A stretch of DNA of 64,000 bases, taken from UBA6109 sp964506465 (GTDB taxonomy: Bacteria > Desulfobacterota > Syntrophia > Syntrophales > UBA6109). The notes under the pieces were generated by a model. It was not told where the DNA came from. It saw only the letters and a program-made list of their open reading frames with translations, and made no database searches. The stretch covers positions 1 through 64,000 of the forward strand of contig CAZDLM010000005.1 in NCBI GenBank assembly GCA_964506465.1. The letters run 5' to 3'. Shown one piece after another: positions 1 to 7,770 of this stretch. Each line of letters begins with the position of its first letter. Within the stretch, counting starts at the first letter, position 1. A program made the translations under genes and the position numbers.

Positions 1-246
1 GCTCGGGAAGGCCTCACGGAGGTCTTCCTCGCGGCGGGCGCCGTGGTCGCCCCGCCGATCTGCGGACCCTGCCTCGGCGGACACATGGGCATCCTCGCGG
101 ACGGTGAAACAGCGATCTCCACGACCAACCGAAATTTTCCCAGCAGGATGGGCCACAAGAACAGCCGGGTGTACCTTGCCTCCCCCTACACGGCGGCGGC
201 GTCCGCCGTGGCGGGATATGTCATCGATCCGAGGGAGGTGAAGTGA
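1..246 (+). CDS. leuC: 3-isopropylmalate dehydratase large subunit, C-terminal fragment
   Basis: This is the C-terminal 81 residues of an aconitase-superfamily large subunit, cut by the left edge of the window. The reading frame is open from base 1 and contains the motif CGPCLGGHMG, which carries two of the three cysteines that ligate the [4Fe-4S] cluster in LeuC and homoaconitase, followed by the typical STTNRNFPSRMG and SPYTAAASAVAG segments. With LeuD it would isomerise 2-isopropylmalate to 3-isopropylmalate in leucine synthesis. The stop codon lies 1 base before the leuD start, so the two are co-transcribed and probably translationally coupled. The short archaeal-type large subunit of this family also includes homoaconitase and dimethylmalate dehydratase, so the substrate is not certain. 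Confidence 0.9.
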   Translation, partial: AREGLTEVFLAAGAVVAPPICGPCLGGHMGILADGETAISTTNRNFPSRMGHKNSRVYLASPYTAAASAVAGYVIDPREVK

Positions 247-247
247 C

Positions 248-748
248 ATGGCGGGCAGAGCCTGGAAATTTGGGAATGACGTGGACACGGACGCCATCAT
301 TCCCGGCAGATTCCTGACGAACTGGAACAAGCACCCCGGGCAGTTGAAGGATTCCTGCTTTGCGGACGCGCGTCCGGAGTTCGCCGCCGGGGTGCGTCCC
401 GGCGACGTGGTCGCAGCGGGAAGGAACTTCGGCTGCGGCTCGTCCCGCGAGGGGGCACCGCTGGCCATCCGGATGACGGGGGTCAGGGCGGTCGTCGCGG
501 AATCCTTCGCGCGCATCTTCTACCGCAACTGCATCAACGTGGGGCTCCTTCCCCTGGAGTCGCCCGAGGCGGCGCGCGACATCCTGGACGGCGACCTGGT
601 GGAAATCGACGCCCTCCAGGGGGAGATCCGGAACATGACGAGGAATCGGACCTATTCGTTCAAGCCGATCCCTCCGTTTCTGCAGGAAATATTGAACGGC
701 GGCGGGCTGGCGAAATATGTCCAAAAACGCTTGGGGATAACGGATTGA
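248..748 (+). CDS. leuD: 3-isopropylmalate dehydratase small subunit
   Basis: This 166-residue protein is the swivelling small subunit that pairs with the LeuC fragment immediately upstream. Family motifs are visible: GNDVDTDAIIPGRFL at the N-terminus, NFGCGSSREGAP near residue 60 (the substrate-binding GSSRE loop) and the SFARIFYRNCINVGL segment. The length matches the compact LeuD/HacB type of archaea and many anaerobes rather than the ~200-residue enterobacterial LeuD. It begins 1 base after the leuC stop. The enzyme acts in the cytoplasm in branched-chain amino acid synthesis; a homoaconitase or 2,3-dimethylmalate dehydratase role cannot be excluded from sequence alone. Confidence 0.9.
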   Translation: MAGRAWKFGNDVDTDAIIPGRFLTNWNKHPGQLKDSCFADARPEFAAGVRPGDVVAAGRNFGCGSSREGAPLAIRMTGVRAVVAESFARIFYRNCINVGLLPLESPEAARDILDGDLVEIDALQGEIRNMTRNRTYSFKPIPPFLQEILNGGGLAKYVQKRLGITD

Positions 749-767
749 CGGCGTCGCGGCGAGCGAT

Positions 768-791
768 GTCATGCTGAGCTTGTCGAAGCAT
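768..791 (+). repeat. 24-bp dispersed repeat word, copy 1
   Basis: A 24-base word containing the core TGAGCTTGTCGAA lies in the leuD-larA gap. A near-identical copy (22 of 24 bases) occurs on the opposite strand at 32750-32773 inside a larger inverted-repeat element. It is probably a relic of a dispersed intergenic repeat. It sits upstream of the chosen larA-like start, in the part of the open frame I excluded from the protein. Confidence 0.5.
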
Positions 792-887
792 CGGGGGCCT
801 TGCATCCGGGCATTATTAAAGGGCCTCCAGGCAGAACGGTGGAATGAATTTTTCATTTCTTCAATGATCGGAACGCGAGTTGAAAAC

Positions 888-2159
888 ATGCAGACCATAT
901 CCTTTCCTTTCGGAGAACATTTCGTCGACCTGAAACTGCAGCAGGATGCGGACGTCCTGTTGCCGGAGCTGATCCCGGCTGCACCGGATCCACCGGCCGC
1001 CGTCCGCCGGGCCCTCGCCCAGCCGATCGGCTGCGAGCGGCTGGCCGTTCTTGCCCGGGGAAAGACGTCCGTCGCCGTCGTCATCAACGACATCACGCGT
1101 CCGGCCCCCACCGAAATCCTGCTGACCGGCCTTGTCGAAGAACTGACGGAGGCGGGCATCGACCCGGAACGGATCACCGTGATCGTGGCGACGGGAAATC
1201 ACGAGCCGCCCACCGAAGCGGATTTGAACAAGATGATGGGCCCATGGCGTTCCCGGCTCCGCGTCGTCTCCCACGACTGCCAGGACACGGGGATGCTGAC
1301 TTACCTCGGAACGACGAAGAGGGGCCTGCCCGTGCACGTCAACCGGCATTATGCGGAGGCTTCCCTGAAGATCCTGACGGGCATCGTAGCGCCCCACCAG
1401 TCGGCGGGTTTCGGCGGCGGCCGAAAATCCGTGGTGCCGGGCATCGCGGGCCTTGCGACGATCAAGGCCCACCATTCGTATCCCATCCGCCCGTCGGGGC
1501 CGGTGCTCGGGATCATCCGGGGAAACACCTTCCACGAGGAGGCGGTCGCGGCCGCCCGCCTCGCGGGAGCGGACTTCATCGTCAATGCGGTGAAGAACTA
1601 CCGCGGCGAGGTGGTCGAAATCGTGGCGGGTGAACTCGAAAAGGCGCATCTGCGCGGCGTCGAGATTTGCGAGAAGGCGTGGGTGCGGAGGGTGCCGAAG
1701 GCCTACGATGTCGTGTTTGTCAGTCCCGGACGGCATCCGAAAGACATCGACCTGCACCAGGCGCAGAAAGGGATGGTCGTCGCCGAACAGGTGACGAGGC
1801 CCGGCGGAACGATCGTCCTCATCGCCGAGTGCCGGAACGGCATCGGCAAGTTCGGCAAGGTATTGAAGGAAGCGCAGAGCGTAGACCAGGTGATCGAGGA
1901 CTTCAACCGGCAGGGATTTTCCGCGGACAACAGTTCCAAGGCCTTCCTCTTCGCAAGGTGCTGCAAGGATCACCGGGTCTTCGTCGTGTCGTCGGGCATC
2001 GACCCCGCCGAACTCTCGCAGATGTTCATGACGGGATTCCGGTCGCTCCCGGAGGCGGCGAAAACCGCCCTTGCCGCCTACGACCGCCCCGCTGTTCTCT
2101 GCATCCCCTACGCCGGGGACGTCATTCCCATCCTCGACGCTTCCGCGCCCGGGCGCTGA
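888..2159 (+). CDS. LarA-family (DUF2088) nickel-dependent racemase-like protein
   Basis: This 423-residue protein belongs to the lactate racemase LarA family, which uses a nickel-pincer nucleotide cofactor to racemise or epimerise alpha-hydroxy acids. Visible motifs are NDITRPAP, ATGNHEP (position of the catalytic His), APHQSAGFGGGRKSVVPG (second His and the Lys that attaches the cofactor) and a further His in TIKAHHSY. The open frame extends upstream to 771, but homology begins near MQTISFPFGEHF, so the ATG at 888 was chosen; the upstream part overlaps a repeat relic. It shares its strand with leuCD but is 140 bp away, so an operon is uncertain. No larB, larC or larE cofactor genes are in the window. 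The exact hydroxy-acid substrate cannot be read from sequence. Confidence 0.75.
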   Translation: MQTISFPFGEHFVDLKLQQDADVLLPELIPAAPDPPAAVRRALAQPIGCERLAVLARGKTSVAVVINDITRPAPTEILLTGLVEELTEAGIDPERITVIVATGNHEPPTEADLNKMMGPWRSRLRVVSHDCQDTGMLTYLGTTKRGLPVHVNRHYAEASLKILTGIVAPHQSAGFGGGRKSVVPGIAGLATIKAHHSYPIRPSGPVLGIIRGNTFHEEAVAAARLAGADFIVNAVKNYRGEVVEIVAGELEKAHLRGVEICEKAWVRRVPKAYDVVFVSPGRHPKDIDLHQAQKGMVVAEQVTRPGGTIVLIAECRNGIGKFGKVLKEAQSVDQVIEDFNRQGFSADNSSKAFLFARCCKDHRVFVVSSGIDPAELSQMFMTGFRSLPEAAKTALAAYDRPAVLCIPYAGDVIPILDASAPGR

Positions 2160-2209
2160 CGGCGATCCTGCAAATCTTCCGGGCTGCAAACGCGATGGTG
2201 CTTCGCCTT

Positions 2210-3562
2210 CTATGCCTTTCGCCGCGGGCTGCTCAGGAAGAGCCACACGAGTCCGATCGCAGCCGCGAGAGCGGATGAAATCAGGATGCCGATTTTGGCC
2301 TCTTCCATGAACATCGGATTCCGGTGGAAGGCGAGTTCGCTGATGAAGAGCGACATCGTGAACCCGATGCCTCCCAGCCAGGCGACTCCGCAGAACTGCC
2401 TCCAGCTCACGCCTTTGGGCAGTTGGGCGATGCCCGCCTTCGCGGCAAGCCATGCTGCACCTGAAATTCCCAGGAACTTTCCCAAGACCAGGCCGAGGAC
2501 AATTCCAAGCGTTACGGGGTGAGCCAACGCCTCGCCGAGCGGGATTTCCGAGAAATCGACGCCGGCGTTGGCAAAGGCGAACAGAGGGATGATGAAGAAC
2601 GTCACCCAGTTCCCGATGGCGTGCTCCATGAGCTGCTGGGGCGATTGCACGGCTTTCGCCACCGACTCCACGTTCTGGGCGATGACGGACATGCGAGGAT
2701 CGCTGAGCGGATCGTCCTGTATTTCCGGGTGTGCCGTCCGCTCGTGGAGGGCGCGCTGAAGCTTCGTCAGGCAGAAATCGAACTGATCGGGGGAAAAAAC
2801 GGGCCGGGCGGGAATGGCGAAGGCCAGCAGAATGCCGGCGATCGTCGCATGGACGCCTGATTTGAGCAGGGCAATCCAGAGAAGGACGCCCAGGATTCCG
2901 TAGGGCAGGGATCGCCGGATGCCACCCCGGTTCAGCAGAACCAGGAGCGCCAGCAGAACGCCGGCCGCGCTCAGCGCAATCGCGTTCAACGAGGTTGTGT
3001 AGAAGAACGCGATGACCAGGACCGCGCCGATGTCGTCGGCGATGGCCAGTGCCGTGAGAAAAATAATCAGGGTGCGGGGAATGCGCCAGGCGAGGAGGAC
3101 CAGTATCCCGATGGCAAAGGCGATGTCCGTCGCCATGGGGATGCCCCATCCTGCCGCGGCCGGGCCGACGGGATTCAGCAGAAAATAGATCAGGGCCGGG
3201 ACGGCCATGCCGCCGAGCGCTCCGGCGACGGGAAGAATCGCGTCTTTCCGGGAAGACAGTTCTCCCACCATGACCTCGCGCTTGAGTTCGAGGCCGACGA
3301 GAAGAAAGAAGAAGGCCATGAGACCTTCGTTGATCCAGTGCTGCAGCGTCATTTCCAGAGAATGGACGCCGAATTCCAGACGAAACGGCTGCTCCCAGAA
3401 TTGCCGGAAGCCGCTCCCCCAGGGGGAATTGGCGGCGACAAGGGTGAGGACGGTCGCGACCATGAGGATGACGCCTCCCGCGGTCGTCTGCCGGAGGAAT
3501 CTCTCGAAGGGGCTGAGGATCTTCTCGAAGAGCGGTTCCAGAGGATAGCGGCGAGTGCTCAT
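2210..3562 (-). CDS. nhaA: Na+/H+ antiporter NhaA
   Basis: This 450-residue inner-membrane protein exchanges cytoplasmic sodium for external protons. It has the NhaA hallmark segments: a long amphipathic N-terminus, FFFLLVGLELKREVMVGEL, GWGIPMATDIAFAIG and the ion-binding pair of aspartates in ALAIADDIGAVLVIA. The C-terminal half carries SGVHATIAGILLAFAIP, FAFANAGV and the final GIGFTMSLFISELAF helix. About 12 hydrophobic segments are apparent. The length exceeds E. coli NhaA (388) mainly through a hydrophilic loop around residues 245-300, as in many other phyla. AAAGGAG lies at good distance before the ATG. It is transcribed alone, toward the LarA-like gene. Confidence 0.95.
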   Translation of the reverse strand: MSTRRYPLEPLFEKILSPFERFLRQTTAGGVILMVATVLTLVAANSPWGSGFRQFWEQPFRLEFGVHSLEMTLQHWINEGLMAFFFLLVGLELKREVMVGELSSRKDAILPVAGALGGMAVPALIYFLLNPVGPAAAGWGIPMATDIAFAIGILVLLAWRIPRTLIIFLTALAIADDIGAVLVIAFFYTTSLNAIALSAAGVLLALLVLLNRGGIRRSLPYGILGVLLWIALLKSGVHATIAGILLAFAIPARPVFSPDQFDFCLTKLQRALHERTAHPEIQDDPLSDPRMSVIAQNVESVAKAVQSPQQLMEHAIGNWVTFFIIPLFAFANAGVDFSEIPLGEALAHPVTLGIVLGLVLGKFLGISGAAWLAAKAGIAQLPKGVSWRQFCGVAWLGGIGFTMSLFISELAFHRNPMFMEEAKIGILISSALAAAIGLVWLFLSSPRRKA

Positions 3563-3701
3563 GGTCTTCTCCTTTGTGCCGTTATCCGCGGAGAGAAAAA
3601 ACAGCCTCCGCGAACGCGGTCATGCCATGGCGAAACTATAACACACCCGCGACGGTTCGCAACGGCCGGACCGCGGTTAGGGAGACGAGTTGACAAGAGA
3701 A

Positions 3702-3730
3702 GGCCGGGGATCGGAAGAGACTCCCCGGCC
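3702..3730 (-). terminator. GC-rich hairpin downstream of the zraP-like gene
   Basis: A perfect 9-bp stem (GGCCGGGGA/TCCCCGGCC, 3702-3710 and 3722-3730) with an 11-base loop begins about 27 bp past the stop of the minus-strand gene at 3758. On the minus strand it is followed by a moderately U-rich stretch (TTCTCTTGTC). It is a plausible intrinsic terminator. Confidence 0.55.
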
Positions 3731-3757
3731 GGAGAAAGGAGGAAGGTTAGCGAAGGT

Positions 3758-4279
3758 TTACCAGTTGCCTCTCATGCCGCGTCCCGGGCACCCATCCGGT
3801 CCGAAACCCTTGCCGCCGCCCCAGCCGTGATGCGGACCGCGGCCCATGCCTCTTCCCGTAAAGGCCGTCTTGACCTTATCCTTCTGCTCGGGGGTCAGCA
3901 GGTTGTACACCGCCAGGCGCATAGTCGTCGCCTTATCCTGAAACTGGCCGCGGAGGTCGCGCATCTCCTTCTGGAGGGCCAGGATCTTCTCCTGGTTGGG
4001 GTTCTTCTCCAGCCACAGGAGGCGGAGGTCGCCGCGCTTGCTGAACATCTTGTCCTGCAGGGGTTTGATGTCCTTCAGATGCTGCTCACGCAGTTCCTTG
4101 ATCTTGGCCGTCTGTTCCGCCGTGAGACCCAGTTTCTCCGCCGCCTGCAGGGGATCGCCGCCGAGGCAGGCGCCGCCGGCGCAGGCCCCTCTTCCGCCGC
4201 CCGGACCGTAGGCAAAAGCCGACGCGGCCACGAGTACCACGAAAATTGCCGCTGTGAGAATCGTTGTGAACTTCTTCAT
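3758..4279 (-). CDS. ZraP/Spy/CpxP-like periplasmic metal-stress protein
   Basis: This 173-residue periplasmic protein has a clear signal peptide (about residues 1-23, ending ASAFA). A predicted helical LTXXQ-type core follows, with LTAEQTAKIKELREQH and a second repeat LLTPEQKDKVKTAF. Both ends are metal-ligand rich: CAGGACLGG after the signal peptide, and a Gly/His/Cys tail with GPHHGWGGGKG. The ZraP/Spy family binds Zn or Cu and acts as an envelope chaperone, and ZraP also feeds back on the ZraS kinase. It is divergent from a ZraS/ZraR-like pair (4497-7615), matching the zraP-zraSR arrangement of enterobacteria. AAAGGAG precedes the ATG, and a sigma-54 promoter lies 46 bp upstream. The metal is inferred; the fold assignment is firm. 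Confidence 0.85.
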   Translation of the reverse strand: MKKFTTILTAAIFVVLVAASAFAYGPGGGRGACAGGACLGGDPLQAAEKLGLTAEQTAKIKELREQHLKDIKPLQDKMFSKRGDLRLLWLEKNPNQEKILALQKEMRDLRGQFQDKATTMRLAVYNLLTPEQKDKVKTAFTGRGMGRGPHHGWGGGKGFGPDGCPGRGMRGNW

Positions 4280-4324
4280 ATCTGCTGCTCCTTTGGAATT
4301 ATTTTTGCTCTTTGCCTCTGAGAG

Positions 4325-4341
4325 AGCAAGGCCCGTGCCAA
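4325..4341 (-). promoter_or_regulatory. sigma-54 promoter of the zraP-like gene
   Basis: Read on the minus strand the sequence is TTGGCACGGGCCTTGCT, a full match to the RpoN consensus YTGGCACGRNNNTTGCW, with the -24 GG and -12 GC correctly spaced. Transcription would start near 4313-4315, giving a ~35-base leader before the ATG at 4279. The sigma-54-dependent response regulator at 6254-7615 is the obvious activator. Confidence 0.85.
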
Positions 4342-4346
4342 AGCGG

Positions 4347-4377
4347 GTTAGTTATGCAACATGTTGCATTGACTAAC
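4347..4377. promoter_or_regulatory. palindrome upstream of the sigma-54 promoter
   Basis: A perfect 16-bp palindrome, ATGCAACATGTTGCAT (4354-4369), is flanked by the inverted arms GTTAGT and ACTAAC. It lies directly upstream of the -24 element of the zraP-like promoter, in the divergent intergenic region. It is a candidate binding site for the NtrC-type regulator encoded next door, although it is closer to the promoter than a typical sigma-54 enhancer. Confidence 0.5.
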
Positions 4378-4436
4378 GATTCTACGTCGATGGTCGGGAC
4401 ATGGCTCCCAGGTTCCTCCCCGGGGCAAGAAAGAAT

Positions 4437-4451
4437 GGATATCAAATATCC
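4437..4451. promoter_or_regulatory. small inverted repeat before the kinase gene
   Basis: GGATAT and ATATCC form a perfect 6-bp inverted repeat separated by 3 bases, about 45 bp before the kinase start. The short stem is AT-containing in a GC-rich background, so it may be part of the kinase promoter or an operator. No matching factor is identifiable. Confidence 0.3.
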
Positions 4452-4496
4452 GATTATGGTATCCAGATGACTACAAAGTATCCACAGGAGAGGGTT

Positions 4497-6257
4497 ATGA
4501 CGGAAAAGGAAAGGCCCCTCCGCAAAAAGAGATTCTGGGCCGGCGCCTCCCCCTGGCTCATCGTCGGAGCAGCGGCGGTGCTGCTGCCGCTCTTCGTCTT
4601 CATTGCACTTCAGGATATCGGCAGACAGCGCGAGCAGACGACGAGACTCCTCGTCGAGAAGGGAGCGGCGCTGATCCGTTCCTTCGAGGCGGGCGCCCGA
4701 ACCGGCCTGGGGATGGACTGGGGTCTCTTCCAGCTTCAGAAGCTCCTCATGGAAACCGCCCAGCAGCCGGGCATCGACTATTTCATCGTGACCGATGATC
4801 GCGGCCGGATCCTCGCCGACAGCGACCCCTCGATGATCGGGGAAACCTACGGGACCGATCTCGACATCGAGAAGATCGTCACTGAGGATCGGCCTCAGTG
4901 GCGCCAGATTTCCCATCCGGGCGAGGCCGATACCTTCGAAGTGTACCGACGTTTCGTGCCGGGTACGAACGGTCCGCCGGATTTCCACCGCCGCGGCCCG
5001 CGCGGTTTCTGGCCCGCCCCGCGCACGGAACCGCCGGCCCCGCCTCGCGGCTTCGCCATCTTCGTCGGCTTGGACATGGGGCCTCTTGAGGCCGCCCGCC
5101 AGAAGGATCTGGCCAACAGCATCTGGATGGCCGCGATCCTCCTCCTCATCGGATTCTCGGGCGTCGTGTCCCTGTACCTCGCCGCCGGCTACCGCGCGGC
5201 GCGATCGAGCCTTTCCCGGGTCCGCGCCTTTTCCGACAGCCTCGTCCGGCACATGCCGATCGGCCTGACCGTCGTGGACGATGCGGGCACGATCACCTCC
5301 TCCAACGACCAGGCGGAGGCGATTCTCCGCTGCTCATCCGGGGATCTGACGGGAAAGCCGGCCTCTACGCATTTGCCGGAGGAATTCCTCGAATTGCTCG
5401 AACGCCTGAAAGGCCATCCATCGGTGATCGAAAAGGAAGCGGACGTACGGATCGGGGAGAAAGAGATCCCTATGGAGATCATCGCCGCCATCCTGAGGGA
5501 GGATTCGGGCGATTCGCAGGGCAAGATCCTCCTCTTCCGCGACACCTCGGAAATCCGTCGACTTCAGGAAGAGGTCGAGAGGAACCGGCGTCTGGCATCC
5601 CTGGGAAGCCTCGCCGCCGGCGTCGCTCACGAGATCCGCAACCCCCTGAGTTCGATCAAGGGCTTCGCCACCTACTTCAAGGAGCGCTACCGGCAGAACG
5701 CCGAGGACGGCCGGATCGCCGACGTGATGGTCAATGAAGTGGAGCGCCTGAACCGTGTCATCGGGCAATTGCTGGAGTTCTCCCGCCCCGTGAACGTGCA
5801 GCGCCAGGATGCAGCCCTTCCCGAACGCGTCCGCCATGCCCTCAAGGTGATCGAACCCGATGCGGCAAGGGCCGGCGTCGAAATCCGGGCCGAATTCGCG
5901 CCCGGACTTCCAACGGTCCGGATCGATCCCGACCGTTTTCACCAGGTGCTTCTGAACCTGTTCCTCAACGCCATCCAGGCCATGGAGGGCGGCGGCACGC
6001 TCTCCGCGGCCGCGGCGCCCGAAGGGCGCGGCCGCGTGCGCATCACCGTTTCCGACACCGGCAAGGGCATCGCCCCCGAAGACCTCGGCCGCATCTTCGA
6101 TCCCTATTTCACGACCCGGCCGACGGGGACGGGCCTCGGCATGGCCATCGTGCAGCGGATCGTCGAGGCGCACGGCGGGGAGATCCGCGTGCAGAGCACG
6201 CCCGGCCAAGGAACGCAGGTCTCTGTTTTTCTGCCGCTGGGAGAAAGGACCGTATGA
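4497..6257 (+). CDS. ZraS-like membrane sensor histidine kinase
   Basis: This 586-residue inner-membrane kinase would sense an envelope signal and phosphorylate the response regulator that follows. Order of parts: cytoplasmic basic N-terminus, TM1 (~19-38), a periplasmic sensor region (~40-205) with a proline-rich stretch at 155-184, TM2 (~209-231), a PAS domain (~245-350), HisKA with phospho-acceptor His378 in AAGVAHEIRNPLSS, and HATPase_c with the N box (LLNLFLNAIQAM) and the G boxes (DTGKGI, TGTGLGMAI). AGGAG precedes the ATG at 4497 by 6 bases; the frame remains open upstream to 4401, but that extension lacks support. Its stop overlaps the regulator start by 4 bases (ATGA). The ZraS-type assignment rests on the divergent zraP-like gene. 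Confidence 0.9.
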   Translation: MTEKERPLRKKRFWAGASPWLIVGAAAVLLPLFVFIALQDIGRQREQTTRLLVEKGAALIRSFEAGARTGLGMDWGLFQLQKLLMETAQQPGIDYFIVTDDRGRILADSDPSMIGETYGTDLDIEKIVTEDRPQWRQISHPGEADTFEVYRRFVPGTNGPPDFHRRGPRGFWPAPRTEPPAPPRGFAIFVGLDMGPLEAARQKDLANSIWMAAILLLIGFSGVVSLYLAAGYRAARSSLSRVRAFSDSLVRHMPIGLTVVDDAGTITSSNDQAEAILRCSSGDLTGKPASTHLPEEFLELLERLKGHPSVIEKEADVRIGEKEIPMEIIAAILREDSGDSQGKILLFRDTSEIRRLQEEVERNRRLASLGSLAAGVAHEIRNPLSSIKGFATYFKERYRQNAEDGRIADVMVNEVERLNRVIGQLLEFSRPVNVQRQDAALPERVRHALKVIEPDAARAGVEIRAEFAPGLPTVRIDPDRFHQVLLNLFLNAIQAMEGGGTLSAAAAPEGRGRVRITVSDTGKGIAPEDLGRIFDPYFTTRPTGTGLGMAIVQRIVEAHGGEIRVQSTPGQGTQVSVFLPLGERTV

Positions 6258-7615
6258 AAGGGAAAAAATCGCTCCTCGTCGTCGACGACGACGTCGCCCA
6301 TCGCACGATGCTGCGCGCATTGCTTTCCGGATGGGGCTACGAGATTCGCGAGGCCGACAGCGGAGAGGCGGCCGTCGACGCCGTGAAGGACGGGCCGTTC
6401 GACCTCATCCTCATGGACGTCCGGATGATCCGGATGTCCGGCATCGAGGCGATGTCCGGAATCAAGGCCATCAATCCGTCGATCCCCGTCATCATCATGA
6501 CGGCTTTCGCCTCCGTGGAAACCGCCGTGGAGGCCCTCAAGAAAGGGGCCTATGATTACCTCACGAAACCGCTCGACTTCGATGAGCTGCACCTGGCGAT
6601 CGAGCGGGCCATGGATCACCTGAAGCTCCGCGAAGAAAACCGCCTCCTGCGGGAGAGTCTCGGCGCGCGCTTCGACCGGCGTAATCTCATCGCCCGGTCC
6701 GCGGCCATGGAGCGCCTCCTGGAAACCGTCGCTCAGGTGGCCCCTTCGGAGGCGACGGTGCTTGTCACCGGCGAATCCGGCACGGGCAAGGAGATGATCG
6801 CCGGGGCGATCCACTTCAACAGTTTCCGCAAGGACGGCCCCTTCATCAAGATCAACTGCGCCGCCATCACGGAGACGCTTCTGGAATCCGAGCTCTTCGG
6901 CCATGAAAAGGGCGCCTTCACGGGGGCCGACCGCCGCAAGGAAGGCAAGTTCCGCCAGGCCGAAGGGGGAACGATCTTCTTGGACGAGGTGAGCGAGATG
7001 TCGCTCGCCATGCAGGTGAAGCTCCTCCGGGTGCTCCAGGAGCGGGAGATCGTCCGGGTTGGCGGCGACGAGGCGATCCGCATCGACGTCCGCATCATCG
7101 CCGCGACGAACCGCGATCTCCTTTCTGAGATCGCCGCCGGCAGATTCCGCGAGGATCTCTTCTACCGTCTCAACGTCGTGACGCTGCACATCCCCCCGTT
7201 GCGCGAACGTCCCGAGGATATCCCGCTCATCGCCCAGCACTACCTGGCGCTTTTTGCAGAGCGGAACCGCAAGAAGGTCCGGGGTTTTTCCCCGCAGGCG
7301 ATGGACCGCCTCCTCCGCCACACGTGGCCGGGAAACGTCCGCGAACTGATGAACGCCGTCGAGCGCGGTGTCGTCCTGTCGCGTTCCGAGTACCTGGGAG
7401 AGGACGAACTCGCCCTTGCCCTGCCGGTAAAACCGCCGGTGCCGGATTCCCTCCCGGAATCCGCCGCGGGCGACGCCTCGCTGGAAGGAGTGGAGAAGGC
7501 GACGATCCTGAAGACTCTCGAAGCCGCCGGCGGCAACAAGAGCGAAGCGGCGCGCAGGCTCGGCATCACACGCCGCACGCTGCACCTGAAGCTCCGCAAG
7601 TACGGGATGATGTAG
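6254..7615 (+). CDS. NtrC-family sigma-54 response regulator (ZraR-like)
   Basis: This 453-residue regulator has a receiver domain (residues ~5-120, acidic pocket VVDDD, phospho-acceptor Asp55 in LILMDVRM, Lys in YLTKPLDF). The AAA+ sigma-54 interaction domain has Walker A GESGTGKE at 173-180, the GAFTGA loop at 220-225 and Walker B IFLDE. A Fis-type helix-turn-helix (NKSEAARRLGITRRTLHLKL) ends the protein. It is translationally coupled to the kinase through a 4-base overlap. It would activate the full-consensus sigma-54 promoter in front of the divergent zraP-like gene, completing a self-contained envelope-stress module. Confidence 0.95.
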   Translation: MKGKKSLLVVDDDVAHRTMLRALLSGWGYEIREADSGEAAVDAVKDGPFDLILMDVRMIRMSGIEAMSGIKAINPSIPVIIMTAFASVETAVEALKKGAYDYLTKPLDFDELHLAIERAMDHLKLREENRLLRESLGARFDRRNLIARSAAMERLLETVAQVAPSEATVLVTGESGTGKEMIAGAIHFNSFRKDGPFIKINCAAITETLLESELFGHEKGAFTGADRRKEGKFRQAEGGTIFLDEVSEMSLAMQVKLLRVLQEREIVRVGGDEAIRIDVRIIAATNRDLLSEIAAGRFREDLFYRLNVVTLHIPPLRERPEDIPLIAQHYLALFAERNRKKVRGFSPQAMDRLLRHTWPGNVRELMNAVERGVVLSRSEYLGEDELALALPVKPPVPDSLPESAAGDASLEGVEKATILKTLEAAGGNKSEAARRLGITRRTLHLKLRKYGMM

Positions 7616-7770
7616 GAATTCTTTCTGCCGGCCTTTCCACCGGCTGCGATTGCCGGGGGGGCGTTTTGGGCGAAGATCGCCTGATGGCCGATTTCAGTTA
7701 CATTGCGCCATTGACCCGGAGATGAGGGGTATTTCCATGAACGTTTCGGGGGAGGGGAAGTAACGGGAGC

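Noticed and set aside
861..3149. Long minus-strand frame (762 codons) opposite the LarA-like gene and nhaA
   Set aside because: It is antisense to well-supported genes, Arg/Gly/Pro/His-rich and without any family motif; high-GC genomes produce such shadow frames.
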